From the NCBI RefSeq assembly GCF_009389715.1, contig NC_052407.1, positions 9,272,475 through 9,336,474 of the forward strand: a stretch of DNA of 64,000 nucleotides, in the 5' to 3' direction. Position 1 is the stretch's first letter, and every line of letters begins with the position of its first letter. The notes beneath the pieces were generated by a model. The model was not told the DNA's origin and searched no databases. It saw nothing but the letters and a program-made list of their open reading frames with translations. The position numbers and the translations under genes are program-made. The stretch is from Phoenix dactylifera (Eukaryota; Streptophyta; Magnoliopsida; Arecales; Arecaceae). Below are positions 1 through 13,157 of the stretch, piece by piece.

Positions 1-2567
1 TACAGCAACATATGCACCCTAGGCACTCCGGCATTGTTGCCGAAAGTGTCGGTGGTTCACCTAGTTGAGATTTCTACTTGCCAGGCAATCAAAAAAATCC
101 ATGTCGTAGTTGTTAATGACACACAAACTATCTGGTGAATTGGAAAGTAATGTGGCTCATTCTAGCCCATTAATCTAAAGATAAGGGTTTAATGGTTGAA
201 CAAAAAGCCAATTACATCACAAATAAAAAGAGACTTATTGCAGCCAAAAGTCCTACAAAATTTTTGGTCCCAGTAGATTCTATGCAAAAGTTTAATCATG
301 CTATGATATTGACAACTCAAAGCCAGGACCATCTATTAAAATATTTTCCAAGTTCTTTTTTTTGTATATACATTGTAAGGTTCCGTATGCTTTCTACAGA
401 AAGTTATTTTTTCTCATCACTTGGTAATCAACCGCCTATCTCTTCATGAGTTGTATCCCACCACAACTTTCTTTCTTCAACATTTTGTGAATCACAGATA
501 CTGAAACGAAGTACTTTCTATGTTCCCTGAGTGATCCATCATGAGTTGTGTTGGAGTTAGCATACAATTTGTGTATATAGTTAGAGCTTGACTCAAGCAA
601 TTAATATACAAAACAAAAGTTGGTAATTTCATTTTTAAACAAAGGAGAATCTACTTTGGATGTACGATTTTATGAAAAGATTGGAATTGGGACTAAAGAA
701 ACAATAGAACCTTCAGAAGGCAAGCTTCTTGGTGACTAATATTATCCTCAAGAATATTAAGGTTTTCATGTCAAAATGGGCTTCTATTGCTTCTTCTAAA
801 TTATCTTCTAAACTTGTATCTGTCAATCAATTATGCTTCTTAAAACTATTTTATAAACATTTCTATTTTGTTGAAATGAATTGATGGGTCTCCCAACTTT
901 CCTCTCCAAAAACTCAAGAAAGAAAAAGAAAAAGAAATAGGAAATTTTTAAATGTTCAATGTTTATGGATATAAGGTATTTTAAACAATTAATTAAGAAA
1001 CTTTAGATTTGTTTTTTTTTGGTAAACAATTTTATATTTCTTTAATGAATTCAAAAATTCAAAAGAGATGAATGAAGCTATAATTTCATTTTCTGACAGC
1101 CCTTTATGGCCTAAAAAATAGGATTGCATGAAACATCTATTTATCAAGTGAATGTGAAAGCAAGGAAATTTTGGTGTTATCCACCACCTGCCGAGGTAGA
1201 AGCCTTTTCTTCTAAGTTAGAGGTAATGAATATTTATTTGTTTTCTCTGGCGGGTTATAATTCGTATACTTTATGATAACTTTTTTTATAGTTATATATT
1301 TCCTTCATCCTTGGATATGTTTTAGGTTGTGAATCACCAAAACCAATAACTCTCATTGCGTGTCATATCCATGGAAGAGGATATTAGGGGGAAAACTTGG
1401 TCACTATGGAGGAGGATATTATTTATTAGTTCAACTCTGCCGCACTAAAACTAGGGGTTCAACTTTATCATGAAATTTTTTTGATTCTCGTAAATAGATT
1501 CTGCATCTTTCTCCATTAAGTGTGATCCATTTGCCTCTTAAATATATCAAAAAAGAACCTTTCGATATTTAAATTTACGGTTACAATGTAAACCTACATA
1601 TTGACATCTTTAAAGTGATCAAAAATTATATAGGACAATTTGGATTCTTTCTTTGATTATACTCTTTAGTGTTGAGCTATATGCATCGATCATAAAGTAT
1701 CAAATTGCTGATTCATTGGATTTTTGTATTTTAACCATCATCATCTTTTCAAATATATATAGAAAGCATGGATATGCATCGGAGTCTGCGGAGGTTTATT
1801 ATGATAGTTTCTAGGATAGGCTGGCATTGACTAGGGCTGTATAAAACTTTAGCCAAGAACAGTAGTAAGAAGATTGAAATGTAGTATGATGTTCTATGTT
1901 GCTAGTAATATACATTACAAAGAGGAACTTACAACTGAGTGAAAGAAAAAGCTCAATCTTCTTTATTTATATCCAGACAATTAATAAGTTGGAAAATTCA
2001 TTAAGGCATTTGGTATGAGAAGATCATCCCAAGATCAACAGTGATGATGGTAGAGGTAATGAGATCACCATATTTGGTTGTACCATATATGGTGACCCTA
2101 TGTGGCAATGATCTTAAATCACCCCCACTTCTCAAATTGCACCCCCAAGTTAATGATGGAAAATCCGTCCTTAATATTGGATATCCAAGATCTCCCGAGC
2201 GTAATAATCCTAGGCTGAAGTATGGGGACAAAGATACCCTTTAGTCCAGCAGAAAATATTGGTATATTAATATATCTAATACATTATATCAGTATTATAT
2301 ATATTATATCATATTGATATATATATTGTATTTACTATATATTATATTATAATATATTATTAATCATGTTATTTCCATATTAGTGTTCAATTATAATTTT
2401 AAATTATAACAAAAGACATTATGTAGTTTATAGTTATATTATGAAATAATATTATGTATTATTTCTATTTACCTTATTTTTTAATCAAAAATATATACAT
2501 TAATATTAAAATAATAATATGTTATAATTATAAATAAAATTATTAATTTTATAATAATAATTAATAT

Positions 2568-2859
2568 TGTAGGTCGAATGAAGGAAGACAACCAACACAA
2601 GTTGCATCAAAATAAGTTAAAGGTTGACAAGGTATGACTACCGGTCCAGTGTTGCAGAATGATCGTGCTTGTACACGTGGATAGTGGAAGATAGTTGACA
2701 GTAGTTACCAGAACTACTAGGAGTAATGATTAGACATGCAAAGCAACTATCAAAGTGGATAGTTATTATTTTTTAAGGCAATTGTTACGTATCAGTATAA
2801 ATAACAGAGTTGTACTCTATATCAAGGATCCTTCGATAATCAATTCAATTAAATTATCA
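2568..2859 (+). mobile_element. Possible solo LTR or LTR fragment upstream of TAR gene A
   Basis: A stretch beginning TGTAGGTCGAATG and ending …AAATTATCA has LTR-like termini (TG…CA) and an internal TATA-like gtataaataacag. The same sequence, with small indels, lies at 12101-12381 in unit 2, so it predates that duplication. Homology with unit 4 stops close to its first base. No matching target-site duplication was found at either end, so the boundaries are tentative and it could instead be ordinary unit sequence. Confidence 0.3.
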
Positions 2860-3558
2860 TTATGTTCTTTTGAATAAATGTATTAGTTTATTTGCATCTC
2901 CCAGTGCCTGAGTTTGGAATGACATATGTGTGAGTAAAAAAGGCTGCATATCATATGGTGTTAACCGTGGGGATGTACGACCGTCTCTCACACACTCGGC
3001 TCGGGCCATCGGGTTGGGGCTTGACATTCTCCCTCCTTTTTTCACGAATCAAATGAGTTCTTAGAGATTTGGATAACTATTTCTCTGATATGATTGGATT
3101 ATTTTTGTTAAAATTGAATTAAAAATTCATTTTATTCTAACAAGTATTGCAAACAAGAAGCAACTTTCTCATACTCATGTTATTCTTTTTGGAAACTAAC
3201 AATCCAATCCTTCCTTCCAATTCGCGCATGTATGCTGCATGGAAGAAAGGACTTCGGTAAGGGCTAAACAACCATCCTTGGCAATAATCCTCTATACCTT
3301 CAATTTTTTTCAAACCTGGGAGGAGAAACGCAAATTAAGAAACAACAAAAGATATCTGCATTCATTGGAATTGTGGCTCTATATAAGCGATCTTGTGCAT
3401 ATCTTATTCGGGGCTCTGGGATAAGGGTGCAGAAAATGAGATAGAATGAAATCTAATCCAGGATACTTGCCAAAAGAAGATAGAAGGGAAATGGAATCCA
3501 GAGCTTAGCCGTTGACATTAAATGCTACCCATGTCCCACCGGCATATACCTTTTTCTT

Positions 3559-3566
3559 TATATAAA
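3559..3566 (+). promoter_or_regulatory. TATA box of TAR gene A
   Basis: TATATAAA lies 76 bp upstream of the chosen ATG (3635), which places the expected transcription start near 3590 and leaves a 5'UTR of about 45 nt. The same box is kept in unit 2 at 13082-13089. Confidence 0.6.
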
Positions 3567-3634
3567 AAGAGGCCCATGGGGAGATCTGAAGGATAGAAGA
3601 AGAAGAATAAGAAGGAGAGAGGAAGACAAAAAGG

Positions 3635-6600
3635 ATGGAGCAGAATAAGGAGAACATGGCCGCGAAGCAGGAGACCGTCGTCAGCAACACCAGTGGCAAG
3701 CCCCCCGCCTCCAAGGACTTCGTCATTAATCTTGATGTGTGAGTATCCTCATCACCCCCCGTGCTTTTGTTTTTGTTGGTTTGGTTGGATGCCCTCATCG
3801 AAGGTGAAGTTGGGGATGAGATCTTGAGGTTGAAAAAATACCCAAACTCCATCCAACCCATATCCAATAGAAAAAAAATATATTTATGTATCTATAGAGA
3901 CTTTTTTTTCTTCCTGTAGTCCAAAACTAAAATCTAGATTGGGTTTAAACAAACTCCTGGAAAATGCAAGCTAGATAGGCCAATAGATCCGATTCCTAAA
4001 AAATTTTCAACATAATCTTGTGAGAATATCCAAACAGATTTTTTTTTTTCTGAAAAAGAACAAAATTCATGTTCTAGAAGGCAACAAACATTCATTGTGT
4101 ACATTTTGTTCCAAAATTGGACAATTTTTTGATTAGATATTTAAACTGAATTTGTTAATTTTGGTGCTAGAAGCCATGATACCATTGACCGGAATAAATA
4201 TATAGAAACGATAATTCTACCATCTTTGTCTTGTTATTCTTGATTATCCTAATTATTTTTCAAACTTTTATATAATTTCATATTTTCTTTGAAATTTTCG
4301 AACATTATAAAATCCTATATCATATATGGGCGCATATGTTGGCACATATGAGTGATATATTTTTGATGTATGTAATAGTCGGTCCCTCCATTGACTAGAT
4401 CACGACTTTTAGTCCATGTTGAGTTTAATTCCAAGTCCCTAACCGCTATACATAGTTATATCACAATATATATATTGTTATAAATAATGTTGCATATATA
4501 GATAAAAGTATGTGCAGGAATATATAACTATGTGAAGGGTTTATATAATTGTTTATAAGAACTATTATGAGTATATGTAATAAAAGTGTCTGTTACAAAG
4601 AATTAAATGCTAATGGTCAAGAGACCATGTATTGAAGTCCAATCAAAGAAAGGATCAGTCCAGTTATTAAACTCCTCTACATTTTAATATTTACATATAT
4701 TGTCAAGAGAGTTGCATATAGACTGCACAACCATGCTAAATAAGCTGTATATGCAACTTGTATATAGCCTAACCAAACATAGTAACTACATGTAGGGAAA
4801 AAGATGAGGTCAATAGACCACGTCTCTATATAAAGCATTGATTATAACAATTTTGATGTCAAACTAATGATGCAGTGGAGACCCAACCATGTACGAATCA
4901 TTTTGGAAAGGGATGGGGGATCAAGGGGCCATCACCATTCTGAGTTCGCAGACGATAAGTTATTTCTCAGATGTGACCAACTTTTGCTGGTTTCTTGAAC
5001 CCGAGTTTGCTCGAGAGATACGACGCCTTCACAAGCTCGTAGGCAATGCTGTGACCGAGGATCAACACCTAATCGTCGGCACCGGCTCGAGCCAGCTCTT
5101 GCAAGCTGCGGTCTATGCTTTATCACCTTCGGATACCCCCGACCAAATGAATGTGGTGTCTGTCGTCCCATACTACTCGGTAATCTCTACTTGCGTTGCA
5201 CCAAATTTGATAATTAGGTAAAACATATGACTAGCAATAAATTAAAGGGTATTAGTTCTATCTAAGATAAGGTTTATGGAAAGAAAACTAATCATTAAAA
5301 GTAATATTGATATCCGGATGGCCAATTTTGCGGCCTCCCTTATTATCAAGAAAAAAATAATAATATTGCTATAAACTAAAAATTACCAGATATTTTTTTG
5401 GTAAGGTTTACATATATGTAATTGTTCTTTAAAAAATAATATTGCTTTGCCATTTTATAGCCAAGAAAAATGTTTAACAAGAAAGAAATGACAAAGCAAT
5501 ATTATGAATATCATACATTTGTTGAGTCTCAAAAGTTTAGATTGAACAATAAAAGATCAATAATATATATCAGGCTTAGAACCCTTCATGTTTTCAATCT
5601 ATATAGGAGTTGATGTTTTGTACTTCAGTTTATTTTAAAGTACTTGCTTCAAACACTTAGGAATGACTACTATATATCAAATTTATATAGATATGTGAGA
5701 AAAATATAAAAAGCTAGAAGAATTGACCCTCTTTATTTTAAGACATAAAAGAATATGACACTTCAGCAAGTATCCACACTTTATACTTGCACTGGTGTCC
5801 ATATCAAAGAGTATGTAATTGATGTGAGGGGGTTCCCATTACTTTATTTAAAAAAAATTGCCCTACGAAGTTAATGAAAGTTGGATAGAGATCAACCATG
5901 ATGCACTCATTACTTTTTCCCTGAGTAAATATTTGAGTAATGGATTCATAACCCGATTGAGTTAATTAGCTTTATATAAATTAATTGCTATGTTGTTTTC
6001 CAACAAGCCATCAAATCTAATTTAAGTAGTATAAGAGAATGGCTCTTCTCCAACTAGGTGTCAGTATTTGTTTTCATCTAAATTTTTTAATGTAGCTATT
6101 CTTCATTTGTCTGATTCATAGTTTTATTGTCTTAGCTTCTGATAATTCTTTTTTTTTCTAAGAGGAGAGCTTCTGCTAATTCTCACAATATCTCCCATCA
6201 ATTTATCTTCTGGTAATTTTATGTTGGAAAAGCCTTAATACAATATGTTTTGTTTAGTTTTGCACACAAGATCTATAGCATACTAAAGGCCTATTTGGAT
6301 ATTTCTAGAGAATTAGGCTAAAAATCCTGCAGAAATATATCCTATTGGTCTATATGGCTCTCATTTTCTAAAGACCCATCAAATCCTAGTTTAAATTCCA
6401 GCCTATGGGCCTATTGGTTTGCAAGAGAAAAAAAATCCATAGAGATCATTTTTTGGGCTAGGATATATTTGGTTGATTGAGCCATTCTTAAATGGGTGGT
6501 CTTAGCCAAGAATTTTGGTAGGATATTCAGTCCAATCCTGCTGGATTATCGAAATTGACCCTAATATGTTCTAACTTAGTTTAATTTCAAATAGACACGA

Positions 6601-8151
6601 CCTATGGATATGATGATCGCCTAACGATCTGCTGACTTGACAAGACTGCATAAATTAGGGAGCATAGATGATTCAGCTTCCCTTGTGGTTTTAGATTGAT
6701 AAGTTGCTGGAAAATGATTTTTCCTGATCAAATTTAACAAACTTTTCAATTGCAGTCATATGCACCGCTGATGGATTACCTTCGATCTAGACTTTTTCGA
6801 TGGGCTGGCGATGCATGCACATTTAAGGGTGATGCATATATTGAGTTGGTTTGTTCTCCTAGCAACCCTGATGGCTTTCTAAGGCAAGCATTCTTGAAGT
6901 CTGAGGGTGGGAAGACAATCCATGACCTGGCCTACTATTGGCCTCAATATACACCAATTACTAGCCCCGCAGATCATGACATCTCGATCTTTACTATCTC
7001 AAAGAGCATTGGCCATGCTGGATCTCGTCTTGGGTAGCTATGCCTCTTCAATTTCTATTTTTCATAAAATTAGGATGGTTTCTTTTCAATAATCTATGGT
7101 TAAATTGAATGAGGCAAACTTCTCTAATTTGGTTGTGGTCCTTGTTAAACAGGTGGGCTCTAGTGAAGGACGCTGCTGTTGCTCGGAAGATGACCAAATT
7201 TATAGAGCTAAGCACAATTGGAGTGTCCAAAGTCTCACAGATTCGGGCAACAAAGATTCTTAAAGTAGTCTCGGATAGCTATGAGCATCCAATCCCTGGA
7301 AACCCAGACAAGCTCTTCGATTTTGGCCGGCGTCTTCTAGTCAATCGATGGAAGAAGTTACGAGAAGCTGTCAAAGCCTCAGGCATCTTTAGCTTGCCGG
7401 AGTTCCCATCTGAAACTTGCAAGTTCACCGGAGAGAAGGCTGAAACTCTTCCTGGTATGTGATTGTAGCTTTTAAAACTTACCTGTTTCTCATGTTCAAA
7501 ATTGGAAGTGCAAGTTAGATTAGACTTTGATAAATATTTCGTAAGCTAGTTTGCTTCTGCTTCGCTCTACGTACCAGTCGCTTTGGTCTCATCAATGTAT
7601 GAGATCCTATTTATATACACCATCATCTCCTTATGAATACGTTGATTTTTCACTATTTAAAATATAATTACCTAAAATTTTAGCACACATATCGAGGGAG
7701 TACAGCATACTCGATCTCTATCTCAGCTTAATTACTCTTGTCATGTTTTAAATACCATGTTTAGGTTATTATCATGAATAGAATAATTGTTCAGGTGTTC
7801 TTTCTATGAAAATTCCTTGATTAACTTGTTGACTTTAGAAGAAAACTATCTATGACTAGTCTAAGTTGCTAGTTTATTTGATAGAAGTAACATCAATTTC
7901 AGCTTCTTATATTTGACTTAAGTTTCTCTATTCTTCTTCATTTTTTTTAATCCTTTTGTTCTACAGCCTTTGCATGGTTGAAATGTGAAAAAGAAGGAAT
8001 AGAAGATTGTGCGAGCTTCTTAAGGACCCACAAGATCCTTACTCGAGGTGGGAGTTATTTTGGAGCAAGTCCCAACTATACCCGAGTTAGCATGATAGAT
8101 CGAGATGAGACATTTGATCTTTTCACTGAAAGGCTTTCGTCCCTTCATTGA
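3635..8151 (+). CDS. TAA1/TAR-type L-tryptophan:pyruvate aminotransferase, copy A
   Basis: Five exons read as one 390-aa protein: 3635-3738, 4876-5179, 6756-7033, 7153-7454 and 7967-8151, all with GT-AG introns and matching phases. Length agrees with Arabidopsis TAA1 (about 391 aa), and like TAA1 it lacks the N-terminal anchor and EGF-like part of alliinases. Recognisable blocks are the NLDxGDP N-terminal motif, [14 protein letters not shown] (64-77), VGTGSSQL (102-109), SPSNPDG (170-176), HDLAYYWP (192-199), and the PLP site [17 protein letters not shown] with Schiff-base lysine K219 and phosphate-contact R227; R369 (YTRVSM) is the expected substrate-carboxylate arginine. Known role of the family: conversion of Trp to indole-3-pyruvate, the first step of the YUCCA auxin pathway, as a cytosolic PLP enzyme. 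Odd points: the position after K219 that is usually Thr (K-x-T-G-H) is Ile, and L57, Q98 and R148 depart from the family consensus that copy B keeps. Another fold-type-I substrate cannot be excluded. Confidence 0.9.
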
Positions 8152-9521
8152 GCTCCTGCTTGTTGTTGATGAGAATACATTCTTTTCACCTCGGTGGGAG
8201 CATTACTTCCCTAATGTTGGAGACGTCAAAATATTTATTAGCAGCATTTAGCTAAATTACTTCTTTGGCACCACTCTCCCCGGGGCTTATATACCAACTA
8301 ACAAGCACTAAGAGTGGGGCATATTGTTAACGGCAAATTGTAATTTTACCTTTCTTAGAGACTTTTTCATTTGTTTCATTTATTATGATGGTGTTTTTGA
8401 CTTAACGACTACTTCTCTGTTATGTTTGATTAAAGCCAACATGATTGCAGTGACTGGTTCAAGGCTTCACTGCTTAGAAAGGTGGCCCAATGGCCCATTT
8501 TCCTAGAATGAGGGGCTCTGTGAGTGTCGTAACCAAATTCTCGGTGCCATGAGCGAGAACCATCGACAACAAAAGAAGAGCCAGTGGGTTCTAAAACTGC
8601 TAAAGAACTAACAAGATCTAGAGCTAAAACTAAATATGTTCTGAATCAAAAGAAACTTCATAGTAAAATGTTAGAAACAAGATTCAAAATATTAAGAGCC
8701 GGTATATAGAGAACTTGGAAGGGAGAAAACTCAAACTCAGGTAGTGGGGATCCAGAGTCATGTTAGGAACCTAGGAAAGGAAAAAGACCATTTCTACATA
8801 TATATACTTTTTTCTCTCAAAGAACCTTTTGTTTTTCCATGAAAAAAGTAACCATCAGAAAACAAAAACTTCTCTTTAAGAAGTTACTTTTTCAGGATGT
8901 GGAGGTCACTTTTTTATCCCAAACTTATTAATTTTGGGAGGAGGGATTGAACTTGGGCTGAAAACTTAAAAAAAGGAAGAGTATGTCGATGCAACCAATT
9001 ATGATGTGGCAGAAACCTTACTATGGCACATACAATATAGAGCGGATGATAGTTGGAAGAGGAGCAGGCACAATTACTCTCTTCTACGGCTAGAAAATAA
9101 TATCTTGACTGGCCACTCCAGGGATACATCTCTTACATGCTCATTGGGAAATCCTACTTATCCACTAAATGGGAAAGGAGAGAGAATAGAGAGAAAGTAG
9201 GAATAATTCTTACAAGAGGATGCTAAATCAGGAATTTAAGTATCTCAAGTATAATTATATGATGAGCCTCAATGGGGATATTTATAAGTAGTAAAAAATG
9301 ACTCTTTTCTTCAACTTTTATTGTAGAATTTCAAGTTCCATTCTAACTCGAAAAGCTCTAACTATTAACTTTTTTTATAACATCAAAACTTCTCATAAAG
9401 AAAGATTATAAAGATCAAAACTAAAATCAAACTTTTCTAAGTTTCGAGACCCATATGTACGGGACCCATGATTTGTATTGTCGGGACGTGCGATCCGTGC
9501 GGTCAGAATGCATGACCCATA
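8152..9521 (+). other. 3' flank of TAR gene A, no gene seen
   Basis: Non-coding sequence shared with unit 2 (17696-19080) and, in diverged form, with 44261-45507. It holds several short ORFs whose frames are broken between copies. No RNA gene or terminal-repeat structure was recognised. Confidence 0.6.
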
Positions 9522-12100
9522 CAACAACATATGCACCCTAGGCACTCCGGCTTTGTTGCTGAGAGTGTCGGTGGTTCACTTAGTTGAGATTTTTACTAGC
9601 CAGGCAATCAAAAAAATCCATGTCCTAGTTGTTAATGACACAAACTATCTGGTGAATTGGAAAGTAATGTCGCTCATTCTAGCCCATTAATCTAAAGATA
9701 AGGGTTTAATGGTTGAACAAAAAGCCAATTACATCACAAATAAAAAGAGACTTATTGCAGCCAAAAATCCTACAAAATTTTTGGTCCCAGTAGATTCTAT
9801 GCAAAAGTTTAATCATGCTATGATATTGACAACTCAAAGCCAGGACCATCTATTAAAATCTCCTTGGGAAAAATATTTTCCAAGTTTTTTTTTTGTATAT
9901 ATATTGTAAGGTTCCGTATGCTTTCTACAGAAAAGTTATTTTTTCTCATCACTTGGTAATCAACCGCCTATCTCTTCATGAGTTGTATCCCATCTCAACT
10001 TTCTTTCTTCAACATTTTGTGAATGACAGATGGTGAAAAGAAGTACTTTCTATGTTCCCTGAATGTCCCAGCATGAGTTGTGTTGGAGTTAGCATACAAT
10101 TTGTGTATCTGATAGTTAGAGCTTGACTCAAGCAATTAATATACAAAACAAAAGTTGGTAATTTCATTTGTAAACAAAGGAGAATCTACTTTGGATGTAC
10201 AGTTTTATGAAAAGATTGGAATTGGGACTAAAGAAACAATAGAACCTTCAGAAGGCAAGCTTCTTGGTGACTAATATTATCCTCAAGAATATTAAGGTTT
10301 TCATGTCAAAATGGGCTTCTATTGCTTCTTCTAAATTATCTTCTAAACTTGTATATGTCAATCAGTTATGCTTCTTAAAACTATTTTGTAAACATTTCTA
10401 TTCTGTTGAAATGAATTGATGGGTCTCCCAACTTTCCTCTCCAAAAACTCAAGAAAGAAAAAGAAAAAGAAACAGGAAATTTTTAAATGTTCAATGTTTA
10501 TGGATATAAGGTGTTTTAAACAATTAATTAAGAAACTTTAGATTTCTTTTTTTTTGGTAAACAAATTTTATATTTCTTTAATGAATTCAAAAATTCAAAA
10601 GAGATGAATGAAGCTATAATTTCATTTTCTGACAGCCCTTTATGGCCTAAAAAATAGGATTGCATGAAACATCTATCTATCAAGTGAATGTGAAAGCAAG
10701 GAAATTTTGGTGTTATCCACCACCTGGCGAGGTAGAAGCCTTTTCTTCTAAGTTAGAGGTAATGCATATTTATTTGTTTTCTCTAGCGGGTTATAATTCG
10801 TATGCTTTATGGTAACTTTTGTTATAGTTATATATTTCCTTCATCTTTGGATATGTTTTAGGTTGTGAATCACCAAAACCAATAACTCTCATTGCGTGTC
10901 ATTTCCATGGAAGAGGATATTAGGGGGAAAACTTGGTCAGTATGGAAGAGGATATTATTTATTAGTTCAACTCTGCCGCACTAAAACTAGGGGTTCAACT
11001 TTATCATGGAATTTTTTTGATTCTCGTAAATAGATTCTGCATCTTTCTCCATTAAGTGTGATCCATTTGCCTCTTAAATATATCAAAAAAGAACCTTTCG
11101 ATATTTAAATTTACGGTTACAATGTAAACCTACATATTGACATCTTTAAAGTGATCAAAAATTATATAGGACAATTTGGATTCTTTCTTTGATTATACTC
11201 TTTAGTGTTGAGCTATATGTATTGATCATGAAGTATCAAATTGCTGATTCATTGGATTTTTGTATTTTAACCATCATCATCTTTTCAAATATATACAGAA
11301 AGCATGGATATGCATCGGAGTCTATGGAGGTTTATTATGATAGTTTCTAGGATAGGCTGGCATTGACTAGCGCTGTATAAAATTTTAGCCAAGAACAGTA
11401 GTAAGAAGTTTGAAATGTAGTATGATGTTCTACATTGCTAGTAATATACATTACAAAGAGGAACTTACAACTGAGTAAAAGAAAAGCTCAATCTTCTTTA
11501 TTTATATCCAGGCAATTAATAAGTTGGAAAATTCATTAAGGCATTTGGTATGAGAAGATCATCCCAAGATCATCAGTGATGATGGTAGAGGTAATGAGAT
11601 CACCATATTTGGTTGTACCATATATGGTGACTCTATGTGGCAATGATCTTAAATCACCCCCACTCCTCAAATTGCACCCCCAACTTAATGATGAAAAATC
11701 CGTCCTTAAAATTGGACATCCAAGATCTCCCGAGGGCAATAATCCTAGGCTGAAGTATGGGGACAAAGATACCCTTTAATCCAGCAGAAAATTTGGTATA
11801 TTAATATATCTAATACATTATATCAGTATTATATATATTATATCATATTGATATATATATAGTATTTACTATATATTATATTATAATATATTATTAATCA
11901 TATTATTTCCATATTAGTATTCAATTATAATTTTAAATTATAACAAAAAGACATTATGTACTTTATAGTTATATTATGAAATAATTTAATGTATTACTTC
12001 TATTTTCTTTAGTTTTTAATCAAAAATATATATATTAGTATTAAAATAATAATATGTTATAATTATAATAAAATTATTAATTTATAATAATAATTAATAT

Positions 12101-12381
12101 TGTAGGTCGAATGAAGGAAGACAACCAACACAAGTTGCATCAAAATAAGTTAAAGATTGACAAGGTATGACTACCGGTCCAGTGTTGCAGAATGATCGTG
12201 CTTGTTTATGTGGATAGTGGAAGATGGTTGATGGTAGTTACCAGAACTACTAGGAGTAATGATTAGACATGCAAAGCAACTATCGAAGTGGATAGTTATT
12301 GTTTTGTTATGTATTAGTGTAAATAACAGAGTTGTACTCTATATCAAGGATCCTTCGATAATCAATTCAATTAAATTATCA
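12101..12381 (+). mobile_element. Unit-2 copy of the LTR-like fragment
   Basis: Counterpart of 2568-2859, with the same TGTAGGTCG start and ATCA end. It has lost about ten bases near the TATA-like stretch. The same caveats apply: LTR-like ends but no target-site duplication. Confidence 0.3.
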
Positions 12382-13081
12382 TTATGTTCTTTTGAATAAA
12401 TGTATTAGTTTATTTGCATCTCCCAGTGCCTGAGTTTGGAATGACATATGTGTGAGTAAAAAAGGCTGCATATCATATGGTGTTAACCGTGGGGATGTAC
12501 GACCGTCTCTCACACACTCGGCTCGGGCCATCGGGTTGGGGCTTGACATTCTCCCTCCTTTTTTCACGAATCAAATGAGTTCATAGAGATTTGGATAACT
12601 ATTTCTCTGATATGATTGGATTATTTTTGTTAAAATTGAATTAAAAATTCATTTTATTCAAACAAGTATTGCAAACAAGAAGCAACTTTCTCATACTCAT
12701 GTTATTCTTTTTGGAAACTAACAATCCAATCCTTCCTTCCAATTCGCGCATGTATGCTGCATGGAAGAAAGGACTTCGGTAAGGGCTAAACAACCATCCT
12801 TGGCAATAATCCTCTATACCTTCAATTTTTTTAAAACCTGGGAGGAGAAACGCAAATTAAGAAACCAACAAAAGATATCTGCATTCATTGGAATTGTGGC
12901 TCTATATAAGCGATCTTGTGCATATCTTATTCGGGGCTCTGGGATAAGGGTGCAGAAAATGAGATAGAATGAAATCTAATCCAGGATACTTGCCAAAAGA
13001 AGATAGAAGGGAAATGGAATCCAGAGCTTAGCCGTTGACATTAAATGCTACCCATGTCCCACCGGCATATACCTTTTTCTT

Positions 13082-13089
13082 TATATAAA
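13082..13089 (+). promoter_or_regulatory. TATA box of TAR gene B
   Basis: TATATAAA 76 bp upstream of the ATG at 13158, with the surrounding core promoter identical to that of copy A. Confidence 0.6.
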
Positions 13090-13157
13090 AAGAGGCCCAT
13101 GGGGAGATCTGAAGGATAGAAGAAGAAGAATAAGAAGGAGAGAGGAAGACAAAAAGG

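Larger units (their letters stand above)
1..9521 (+). repeat. Tandem unit 1 of the TAR array (left end cut by the window)
   Basis: This segment is repeated almost base for base in the next unit. The opening bases (…caacatatgcaccctagg…) recur near 9524, 19085 and 45508, and the marker beginning atggttgaacaaaaagcc at 192 recurs at 9709, 19273 and about 45694, giving spacings of 9517, 9564 and about 26.4 kb (the last enlarged by insertions). The unit holds one TAR gene with its 5' and 3' flanks. 1-2567 and 8152-9521 contain no convincing gene; the short ORFs there are not conserved in frame between copies and look non-coding. Confidence 0.93.

Noticed and set aside
2860..3045. 61-codon ORF identical in units 1 and 2
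   Set aside because: Whole units are nearly identical, so identity is no sign of coding; no motif or promoter was seen.
3505..3867. 120-codon minus-strand ORF, conserved in unit 2
   Set aside because: Antisense to TAR exon 1 and its promoter; conservation is a by-product of the duplicated unit.
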